Source: Prevotella sp. CAG:617 (GTDB taxonomy: Bacteria; Bacteroidota; Bacteroidia; Bacteroidales; Bacteroidaceae). Taken from it: a stretch of 39,392 nucleotides of DNA. The notes beneath the pieces were generated by a model. The model saw only the letters and a program-made list of their open reading frames with translations, was not told where the DNA came from and did no database searches. Both the position numbers and the translations under genes were made by a program. Positions within the stretch are counted from its first letter, which is position 1, and each line of letters opens with the position of its first letter. The stretch is taken from the NCBI GenBank assembly GCA_000438115.1, contig FR903599.1, positions 32,892-72,283 on the forward strand. The letters are read 5' to 3'. Below are positions 18,801-24,828 of the stretch, piece by piece.

Positions 18801-19200
18801 GCGACTGTGATGCTACTGAAATTTCCTTTTTAGGGATTACCATGCCGTTGGAACGCACTGTACGCTGACCCGTTACTTTAACTTCCTGAATATCCGTATT
18901 ACTACGCATATTTACGTTAAAGCGAGTAGTTGTGCCGATTTTCATGGTTTGTGTTGCGTAACCGATGTATGAAACTTTCAGACGGTTGTTCGGGTTCTTA
19001 ATCGTCATTGAAAAGTTACCATTTACGTCAGTAGTAGTTGCAGATACAATACGGTTAGAACCGTCCAACTCAACTACGTTAGCCATAATTACCGGACCAT
19101 CCGATTTATTCCAGACGTGTCCGGAAATACGCTTCTGTGCAAATGCTGCCGTACAGCAAAAGCACAATAGAAGAGTCGGTAGATACTTGGTCTTTTTCAT
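15802..19200 (-). CDS. SusC/RagA family TonB-dependent transporter (SusC-1)
   Basis: A 1132-residue outer-membrane transporter. Signal peptide MKKTKYLPTLLLCFCCTAAFA; carboxypeptidase-regulatory-like domain about residues 22-100 (ISGHVWNKSDGPVIMANVV ... SYIGYATQTMKI); a TonB-box-like EVKVTG near 105-110; plug domain with GQIAGLDIVANSGNLGSGTSMRLRG, PLIVVDGYILEDYDDS and the SusC hallmark WGARGANGVLEIKTRRG near 240-258; then a 22-strand-type barrel ending RSFTLSLNVGF with the usual terminal Phe. It would import the ligand bound by SusD-1, encoded 12 nt downstream. It differs clearly from SusC-2 in the N-terminal domain and in having a TonB box, so the pair is not a recent duplication. Gene length and motifs are intact. 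Confidence 0.96.
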   Translation of the reverse strand: MKKTKYLPTLLLCFCCTAAFAQKRISGHVWNKSDGPVIMANVVELDGSNRIVSATTTDVNGNFSMTIKNPNNRLKVSYIGYATQTMKIGTTTRFNVNMRSNTDIQEVKVTGQRTVRSNGMVIPKKEISVASQSLNMDEMAGLSFETAGEALQGQIAGLDIVANSGNLGSGTSMRLRGTSSINGSQEPLIVVDGYILEDYDDSDLDLTNLDDTEQFATLLQVNPEDIGEINVLKDAAATAIWGARGANGVLEIKTRRGSRGKTRVNFSYKFTGSWQPEGMDMLSGDEYTMMLKQAYFNPKQSDYAADIVELAYNRDRTAYYGNFNKNTDWIDEVTQFGQAHNYNVTLSGGGEKALFRISGSYDHETGTIIKQVLDRFTTSLALDYYVSDRIKFSTTFRMNYTKNVKNYGDILARAYQAMPNMAVYRNEYVPTADGVGYYRETDEYFKMFPTAADYGNVSDGYSSKYLSDMVSNGNPVAIANLSWEKESTYTINPQFSIEYKFLGKDASETQLDYTGEVYLNAFTKTNNNYYPGTLVSNSWYVDGGIDMAGNTEQKTFDFRTKHTLLFRPHFENEKHQLQVLGRFELDTNNSISQYLSQSGVVGGTDALVDAYVRNMWTSTGKGHSMNYIGSLHYAYSSKYIVDLTIRADGSTRYGKGNKWGYFPGISGRWNMSDETFFQPLRKVISTFGIRGGWGVNGNTLSSEGLMYNNYSSIGNYGSNNILWGAIAPDNLRLEMIRWEKSKSWNVGVNLNFFEEMLQFDFNVYDKKTTDLLMQNRKIPSSTGFSSLSWANVGEMENKGWELFFNTNDICKIGKFSMVVRANVAQNINRINEMDPTVLASMNAEFNYTNENYLSRVQIGNALGGIYGFRYKGVYRFDYDHSGYGKNTDYTNTAAAAEARGDNYTCPVARDANGNIIYDANGNPRHMIFNYGGVNYEFQGGDAIYEDINHDGQINELDIVYLGSSNPKISGGFGFDFKYGRWTLKTNFNFRIGNKIVNMALMKAEDMMYNRNQATSVNARWRKNGDRTDMPRALNSAAADGNVYNALASDRYVSSGDYLRFQYLQLSYRVPEKFLKKYGLRQLNISASGNNLIFWSKYSGTDPDHSQSGYGPTIDDAQTPRSRSFTLSLNVGF

Positions 19201-19212
19201 AATATTATTTTA

Positions 19213-22200
19213 TTATTTTCTTATTCTATATTTCTTTACAAAAGCCTTTGTAGCAGCGGCATCAGACCAATTTCGATTATAGCTACCGCCAAATGCTTTG
19301 TCGAAATTCAAAACACCATCTATCTGATGGATAACCGAATATGAACTGCTGCTTACGTATGTAGCACTAATGTAACGTGCATTCAATTCCATATCACGTG
19401 CAAAGATATTATGCACATTATTATTTACGTTTACACTTTGGCCAGAGGCGTCAGTCACCGTCATATGATCAGGAGTCTGCTTTACCGTAATAGGAATGTA
19501 TGCATTGGTTTCATTGTCTACACAAGATGTTGAATACTCACCTGTATTGGTTACTTTATCAACAAAAACCGAATTATCCTGGAAGTGATACTTCAAGAAA
19601 TTGGCAATGTAAACGGCCATACCCTTAACTGCAAGACTGTCAGCTGATGACAAAGAGCCATCGGCGGCCTTATGTGCATCAATATATTCAGCGATTGTTT
19701 TCCATGTAGGAAGTCCAGCATTTACAGCAGCCTCAAGAGCGGCATTCGTCGGAATATATACCGTATAACGATAGTTGTTGAACATCTGTACGTTTGTACG
19801 TGAACCAGCTCCACCATAATTGTCGTCCGTCTGGAAAATAGAATAGAACTTCAACTGATTTTGGCGATCGGTTTCAGAACCCTTCGGATCAATTAATCCA
19901 GCAGCATTCAGTACATCCTGTCCATATTCATCGAATTCCGTTTTTGCCAATTCCCAGAATTTGCTGAAATCAGAACTATAAGAATCATCCTGAATTACAT
20001 CAGCTACAGTCTGAAGTGTTGGCTCCATAGGACTATCTATAAAATAGGTGTATCCGTTACCATAGGTATTCTTCGTAGCTGTTTTATCATAGCCTTCGAA
20101 TACGGAACTCTTCATTTCATCAGCTGTTCCCGTCAGATTCAGCACGCGATTACGCCAAAGTTGGAAACCGCCCTGCACTACCATTCCGGAACCCAAACGA
20201 TTAGGATCATTACCTAATTCTTTTACATATACAGGTGCTCCAGAACGTGAAAGATAATACTTAGGTCCGTTGTATACACCTTTGTCACCGTTATTCTGAT
20301 CATGCACAATCAGGTGCTGATTAACCATTTCAATCAAAATATTCTTTTCGGCTGCAGCATCGGCAGTTCCGTATGCCTGACTCAAGGCTGAAGGACGGTG
20401 ACCATCCTGAGAGCGCAATGAACCCTTACCAGTATTGAAATTATAGGTATAAGCTTTAGTCTGCACAGGAATTACACTTGTTGACGTATTGTCATAGATA
20501 AATTCCCAGCAACGACGGTTAGCAGCAGCAGCATAAGTTGCAGGATCCACATAAGAACCACTGGCCAAACTTCCGTCAGTCGGAACGAACAGCGTGAACT
20601 GACTCTGCATTGCCTTCATATATGTGCTGAAATACTGCTGCAACGGTGCGCTTGAATAAGAAGAACCCTGGATAAAGCCGTCGTCAGCCGTAATTACAGA
20701 GCTGAAAACGTGCGTACTGTCACTAATAATGACCGGTCCGGCTACTGAAGCGTAAGACGCAGGCGTTACCACACCCTTTGTTACATAAATTACACCATTG
20801 CTTGCCAACAGACACTTTTCAATAAATGACTTATAACTATTGACATCAGAAATAACGCTACCGTCGTCCAACTTCAAATTCTCGAACATACGGTCACGAG
20901 CATCATTCATAATAGTCAAATATTTGCTCGGAACAGAAGCATTGAATGAGGACTTCATCAAGTTATTGATCAACTCCTTGATTATGGTCAAAGGAATCTG
21001 GTCAATTTTTTTAATTACCGAAGCGGCATCTGTACCACTCATTCCCGGTGCATAACGATTTATAAAATCTACACCACCACCCTCATTAAAATATTTCAGC
21101 ATTGCGTCGTCGTTAGGAACGAACATTGCCGCCATATCTTGCTGAGAATTTACACTCGGGCCATTGTAGCTTGTCCAAGCGGGATCGAACGAAAGCAAGT
21201 CAGAAGATACTTTACCGCTGGTCGGGTTGGTATCAAAAATATTTCCTCCGACAGAGCGCTCTGAATAATATCTCTTCTGGAAAACAGAGTCAACCTGTTC
21301 CTCTTCCGTATGCAGAGCGTTAAACTGCTGAGTCAAACTTGCATTGTAAACCGGTGTACTGAAGCGGTCCAGGATATGGCTAAATATCTGCGTATTGCTG
21401 TTCGTACGAAGAACCTCAGCCATATTTTGCGGAGCAACCATTACTTTTTCCAACTGGTTGTAGTAACCATTCATACAAGCCACATCCTGCTTGTCAGCCT
21501 TGATTGCCACACCGTTTATATAGCTGGCTTCACCAACGGCTGCCGCATCTGTACCTGCAGATTGCTTACCCAAGATGAAATTAACATCATCATCGGTAAT
21601 ACTGTTCTCTGCCATCTGGCCACGCATGAAATGGCTCATCATAGGAGCAGCATCGCCCAAAGCCAAATACATACCCGGGCGCAAAGCGCTGGCAGGCGTA
21701 TTATATTTATTCCATTCCGTTTCTACCAGATTTCCGTTGTCATCTCTTTGCTCATTGTAGCTGCGTGGCAACTGATCTGCTGAAAAATAAGAAACAGAAT
21801 CGGTCAGCGCTGCAGAAGTAGGCTGACGCAAGCACTGATTCTTAGTAATACCAGAAGTACCTCCCAAGTTGGACATCATTTCCAACAGGTAGGCATTTTC
21901 AAGCATACCAGAATTCAACAACATTTTTTTCTGCGATACGGTCAAATCCTCATACTTACTTACTCCAAAGACGTTGTTGCCGTCTTTAAAGAATTCATTG
22001 TATGCATCGTCGTCGGCCACGAACATTGTACGGCTACCAGTTTTAGCCAATACTTCCTGTAAGCCCAAGTCGTCGATCATACGTGTAACGTAATTAAATT
22101 TTTGCGTACTCTTCAACTCGTCATACAGGCTATTCCCCATCACTCCCGTAGAGCTGGAAACATCCAAGTCATCCGAGCAAGAATACGTAATACCGCAAGT

Positions 22201-22260
22201 AGACAGCAGCAAGGCTGCGCCGAGCAGTGATTTACTCATTCTGCATAAACGGTTTTCCAT
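19213..22260 (-). CDS. Large multi-fasciclin (FAS1) lipoprotein, FAS1-A
   Basis: First gene of the operon; 1015 residues. Predicted lipoprotein: hydrophobic segment about 11-23, lipobox ITYSC with Cys28, then Ser-Asp-Asp. MSKSLLGA at residue 8 (start 22239) is a possible alternative start. Four FAS1-like modules are suggested by repeats of the characteristic strand followed by a helix: RTMFVADDDAYNEFF (near 77-91), AAMFVPNDDAMLKYF (377-391), QFTLFVPTDGSLA (554-566) and RYTVYIPTNAALEAAV (831-846). The last module closes with SVIHQIDGVLNF, the usual FAS1 ending. Such proteins act in adhesion or ligand binding at the cell surface; the specific role here is unknown. SusC-1 starts 12 nt after the stop, so it belongs to the SusCD operon. 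No enzyme motif was seen. Confidence 0.85.
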   Translation of the reverse strand: MENRLCRMSKSLLGAALLLSTCGITYSCSDDLDVSSSTGVMGNSLYDELKSTQKFNYVTRMIDDLGLQEVLAKTGSRTMFVADDDAYNEFFKDGNNVFGVSKYEDLTVSQKKMLLNSGMLENAYLLEMMSNLGGTSGITKNQCLRQPTSAALTDSVSYFSADQLPRSYNEQRDDNGNLVETEWNKYNTPASALRPGMYLALGDAAPMMSHFMRGQMAENSITDDDVNFILGKQSAGTDAAAVGEASYINGVAIKADKQDVACMNGYYNQLEKVMVAPQNMAEVLRTNSNTQIFSHILDRFSTPVYNASLTQQFNALHTEEEQVDSVFQKRYYSERSVGGNIFDTNPTSGKVSSDLLSFDPAWTSYNGPSVNSQQDMAAMFVPNDDAMLKYFNEGGGVDFINRYAPGMSGTDAASVIKKIDQIPLTIIKELINNLMKSSFNASVPSKYLTIMNDARDRMFENLKLDDGSVISDVNSYKSFIEKCLLASNGVIYVTKGVVTPASYASVAGPVIISDSTHVFSSVITADDGFIQGSSYSSAPLQQYFSTYMKAMQSQFTLFVPTDGSLASGSYVDPATYAAAANRRCWEFIYDNTSTSVIPVQTKAYTYNFNTGKGSLRSQDGHRPSALSQAYGTADAAAEKNILIEMVNQHLIVHDQNNGDKGVYNGPKYYLSRSGAPVYVKELGNDPNRLGSGMVVQGGFQLWRNRVLNLTGTADEMKSSVFEGYDKTATKNTYGNGYTYFIDSPMEPTLQTVADVIQDDSYSSDFSKFWELAKTEFDEYGQDVLNAAGLIDPKGSETDRQNQLKFYSIFQTDDNYGGAGSRTNVQMFNNYRYTVYIPTNAALEAAVNAGLPTWKTIAEYIDAHKAADGSLSSADSLAVKGMAVYIANFLKYHFQDNSVFVDKVTNTGEYSTSCVDNETNAYIPITVKQTPDHMTVTDASGQSVNVNNNVHNIFARDMELNARYISATYVSSSSYSVIHQIDGVLNFDKAFGGSYNRNWSDAAATKAFVKKYRIRK

Positions 22261-22477
22261 ACATTAAATCATTTATTATGTTTATTTTTATTTTGTTTTT
22301 GCAAAAGCACGTGTGCGCATAAAATTAATCCTTTTTGAGAATGCAAGCTGTTAATTTGTCAACTATTATTCCTTATTATCACCTTTTTAATATTTTTTAA
22401 ATTTTAAATCATTAAACTTTTTTCTCACACCTGTTGCCTGTCCTTTCGCCCGACGACGATAAGAAAAACAACAAAAA
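22261..22477 (-). promoter_or_regulatory. Leader/promoter region of the FAS1-SusCD operon
   Basis: A very A/T-rich stretch upstream of the first operon gene and the only place wide enough for its main promoter. I find no exact TAnnTTTG element. The nearest is TAATTTTA on the minus strand (22327-22320), about 60 nt before the ATG, without a convincing -33 partner. No regulator gene is adjacent and no clear operator palindrome was seen. The promoter is therefore placed by position, not by motif. Confidence 0.35.
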
Positions 22478-22522
22478 GACGCAGAACCGTCATACACAGA
22501 TTCGCATATACGCCGGTTCGTC
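22462..22522 (-). terminator. Probable terminator of the radical SAM gene
   Basis: On the minus strand GAACCG (22519-22514) pairs with CGGTTC (22489-22484), extended by GAC/GTC across a 3-nt bulge. The loop is long (24 nt), and a T-rich tract (TCTTTTTGTTGTTTTTC) follows. The stem touches the stop codon of the upstream gene. The imperfect stem makes this a moderate call. Confidence 0.4.
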
Positions 22523-23453
22523 ATCCATCATACAATCTTCCTTGCCATGTTTGAAGCGAGAGCATTCTTTTCTTCAATAATTCTACAAATTCAAAATTTT
22601 TCAGTTTCCAATCAGGAGCCAGCAACAATTCAGGCGGAGTCTGCGATGTAAAACGCTCTACGACGAGCGTAGGCCGCAAAATCTCCAAATACTCAACCAG
22701 CAACTCCACATACTCATCAGGACTGAACAAATGAAACGCAGCAGGATTTTCCATATATTCCGCCGCCATCTTCGTCCCCTTTACGATTTGCAACTGATGC
22801 AACTTCAGCAGGTCGACAGGAAGCGCCGAAACCCAACGCGCCTGCGCCATCCAATCGTCATGCATCTCTCCTGGAAGTCCCAATATAAAATGCACTCCTA
22901 CCTGTACATGCCGACTTGACGTCCGCATAATAGCCTCGGCAGCGCAATCTACATCATGCCCACGATTTATATGACGCAGAGTATCATTGTTCACGCTCTC
23001 TACCCCATATTCAATGCATACATACTTTGTTCGGGCCAAATCTTCAAAATAATCCAACAACACATCCGGCACATAATCGGGCCGTGTCCCGATTACGAGT
23101 CCTTCCACATCATCAACCGACAAGGCCTCCTCGTATTTTTGAATCAAATCATCCACATTGCCATACGTATTACTGTAAGACTGAAAATAGGCCAAATACT
23201 TCATTGTTGGATATTTTTTTGAAAAGAAAAGTTTTCCTTCCTCCAACTGCAGTCTGACACTCTTACGTTCCTGGCAATAAAGCGGACTAAACGTTTGGTT
23301 ATTGCAATAGGTACATCCTCCATAACCTACCGTACCGTCTCGATTAGGACAAGTGCATCCGGCATTCACCGAGATCTTCTGTACCTTTGTATCGAAGAAA
23401 TGCTGCATATAATCAGCGTAACCAAGATAATATGCCTTGCTCAACCCTTTCAT
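22521..23453 (-). CDS. TIGR01212/YhcC-type radical SAM protein
   Basis: A 310-residue radical S-adenosylmethionine protein of the YhcC/TIGR01212 type, full length. The 4Fe-4S ligands fit C35-X11-C47-X2-C50 within CPNRDGTVGYGGCTYC, the family's own variant of the radical SAM cysteine motif, with Cys33 just before. Further family features are IQKYEEAL, GLVIGTRPDYVPDVLLDYF, CIEYGVESVNNDTLRHINRGH, and GVHFILGLPGE followed by LKLHQLQIVKGTKMA. Members are cytoplasmic and related to Elp3-like radical SAM enzymes; the E. coli relative has been linked to RNA modification, but the substrate is not firmly known to me. The gene stands alone on the minus strand, divergent from the ECF sigma gene. It is not part of the FAS1-SusCD operon: a terminator-like hairpin and a 260-nt gap separate them. 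Confidence 0.9.
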   Translation of the reverse strand: MKGLSKAYYLGYADYMQHFFDTKVQKISVNAGCTCPNRDGTVGYGGCTYCNNQTFSPLYCQERKSVRLQLEEGKLFFSKKYPTMKYLAYFQSYSNTYGNVDDLIQKYEEALSVDDVEGLVIGTRPDYVPDVLLDYFEDLARTKYVCIEYGVESVNNDTLRHINRGHDVDCAAEAIMRTSSRHVQVGVHFILGLPGEMHDDWMAQARWVSALPVDLLKLHQLQIVKGTKMAAEYMENPAAFHLFSPDEYVELLVEYLEILRPTLVVERFTSQTPPELLLAPDWKLKNFEFVELLKKRMLSLQTWQGRLYDG

Positions 23454-23918
23454 AGTATTTGATTCAACATACTATTCATCCAAAAGTCATCCTCCCTTCA
23501 ATCAACGTTCATACTTTGCTTCACCTTCCAGACAAGAAACTTTCTGGAACAAAGCATGCGACAAATTAACATCCGGGTCACCATAGGATTTGTTACTTTT
23601 TCGTTACAAAAATAATAACTAATTTCGAAACCTACCATATTTTGCAGAGATTTATTTTGTTTTTTTTGTAATCTTGGACTCTCAAAAAACGCACTAAAAA
23701 AATCCTATATATAATAATGTGTACAATTAAAGACAGCTCAGCAAACGGACAAAGTAGTAAAAACATACAAAATCATTACATTTATTATACAGTGCTCATG
23801 TTTTTTGACGAAGATTATTTCTTATTTCAATTTATTTCCTTATTTTTGCGACATGTATCACTCAAAAAAACTAAAGCCTATCGAAACACATTACGCCTAA
23901 CCAACGAATTACAGAGTA
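23454..23918. other. Divergent intergenic region, radical SAM / ECF sigma
   Basis: A 465-nt A/T-rich stretch between two divergent genes, expected to hold both promoters. A minus-strand TATTTTTG element lies at 23614-23607, about 154 nt before the radical SAM start; a plus-strand TATTTTTG lies at 23841-23848, about 70 nt before the sigma gene. A 75-codon plus-strand frame (23717-23944) overlaps the sigma gene start in another frame and shows no protein-like features. No RNA gene recognised. Confidence 0.4.
23841..23848 (+). promoter_or_regulatory. Candidate -7 element of the ECF sigma gene
   Basis: TATTTTTG matches the Bacteroidetes -7 consensus TAnnTTTG. No TTTG was found at the usual -33 spacing, and the 5' leader would be about 65 nt. 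The match is to a short motif in A/T-rich DNA, so chance is possible. Confidence 0.3.
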
Positions 23919-24506
23919 ATGAAAAAATACGATACGTTCACTGATGAAATGTTGGTGAACAAATTTGCCGAAGGAGACAACTGGGCATTTGACAGTTTGC
24001 TGGAGCGATACAAACAAAAGCTTTACAGCTATATTTTGTATTATGTAAAGAATGAAGATATAGCTGACGACCTTTTTCAAGAAACTTTTGTAAAGGCCAT
24101 TATAACCATCAAGCAAGGCAAATATACTGAAAACGGAAAATTTTCGGGGTGGCTCATGCGCATTGCGCACAATTTGATTGTTGATTTGTTCCGCAACGAA
24201 AAAAATGAGCAATCACTTTCGTCACAACTGACTGAATTTGCCATATTCAATCATTTGTCCTACGCTGACAGCAGCATCGAAACGCAAATCATACAGGAAC
24301 AAGATATCGAAGACGTCAAACATCTGGTGGAATTTTTGCCGGAAAACCAGCGTGAAGTGATTTACATGCGTTTTTATGCCGACTTAAGCTTCAAAGAAAT
24401 TGCTCAGGCTACAGGAGTAAGCATCAATACGGCCTTGGGGCGCATGCGGTATGCCTTACTGAATCTGCGCAAGTTGGCCAATGATTACCACATTTTTATC
24501 CATTAA
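23919..24506 (+). CDS. ECF-type RNA polymerase sigma factor
   Basis: A 195-residue sigma-70 family factor of the extracytoplasmic-function type, containing only regions 2 and 4. Region 2 spans about 20-95 (FDSLLERYKQKLYSYILYY; DIADDLFQETFVKAI at 47-61; FSGWLMRIAHNLIVDLFR at 75-92). Region 4 spans about 138-188 (LPENQREVIYMRFYADLSFKEIAQ and the helix-turn-helix GVSINTALGRMRYAL). It would direct RNA polymerase to a dedicated promoter set in response to an unknown signal. No FecR-type or other membrane anti-sigma gene follows; only a 47-codon ORF and then a CotH-family gene lie downstream. The FAS1-SusCD operon lies 1.6 kb away, beyond the radical SAM gene, so a regulatory link is only speculation. 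Confidence 0.93.
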   Translation: MKKYDTFTDEMLVNKFAEGDNWAFDSLLERYKQKLYSYILYYVKNEDIADDLFQETFVKAIITIKQGKYTENGKFSGWLMRIAHNLIVDLFRNEKNEQSLSSQLTEFAIFNHLSYADSSIETQIIQEQDIEDVKHLVEFLPENQREVIYMRFYADLSFKEIAQATGVSINTALGRMRYALLNLRKLANDYHIFIH

Positions 24507-24598
24507 CAGACTTTTTTCCTTTTTTTAGGAGGCATGCCATACTAAAGTGTACAGACGATACGTTTTAAGGACAGTAAAACTTCTAAACTTTACAGCCT

Positions 24599-24742
24599 AT
24601 GAAGCATACTACCCTCTCGTCTCAAACGCCTCGACAAGAAACACTTGCCTTTTTAAAAGACTTTGCACGTGTTTACCAACCTCAACAGAACGCGGCCATG
24701 ATGGCCATGCTGTTAAAAAAGAAAAGGAACAATTTTTGCTAA
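24599..24742 (+). CDS. Small ORF, 47 codons, unrecognised
   Basis: Too short for most gene callers. It begins ATG AAG CAT and encodes 47 residues: a polar N-terminal part (MKHTTLSSQTPRQETL), an amphipathic-looking helix AFLKDFARVYQPQQNAA (residues 17-33), Met/Leu-rich MMAMLLKKKRNNFC, then stop. There is no membrane segment or signal peptide. It lies 92 nt behind the ECF sigma gene, on the same strand, with its stop directly against a hairpin that could end the transcript. That position suggests a real gene rather than chance. I do not recognise the family. A role tied to the sigma factor is only an inference from position. Confidence 0.5.
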   Translation: MKHTTLSSQTPRQETLAFLKDFARVYQPQQNAAMMAMLLKKKRNNFC

Positions 24743-24744
24743 AC

Positions 24745-24774
24745 TCCGACCTTTTTTAAAAAAAGTCGGATTCT
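24745..24774 (+). terminator. Hairpin after the small ORF, possible terminator
   Basis: TCCGAC (24745-24750) pairs with GTCGGA (24765-24770). Within it, TTTTTT pairs with AAAAAA, giving a nearly perfect long hairpin, followed by TTCTT. The U-tract is short, so this is a moderate call. It begins 3 nt after the stop of the 47-codon ORF. Confidence 0.45.
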
Positions 24775-24778
24775 TATC

Positions 24779-24814
24779 GGTCCGGTTGCTACACAGCATT
24801 CCGGACCTTATTTT
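24779..24814 (+). terminator. Second hairpin, terminator or CotH leader structure
   Basis: A perfect 7-bp stem (GGTCCGG at 24779-24785 with CCGGACC at 24801-24807), a 15-nt loop, then TTATTTT. It ends only 15 nt before the ATG of the CotH-family gene. It may be a second terminator for the sigma unit or a structure in the leader of the next gene. Confidence 0.4.
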
Positions 24815-24828
24815 CCAATCATGCTTTT

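Noticed and set aside
6568..19200. Recent tandem duplication of the SusCD pair
   Set aside because: The two SusC and two SusD proteins differ in N-terminal domains, length and insertions, with only family-level resemblance.
23717..23944. 75-codon frame before the ECF sigma gene
   Set aside because: It overlaps the sigma gene start in another frame, in A/T-rich promoter DNA with no protein-like features.
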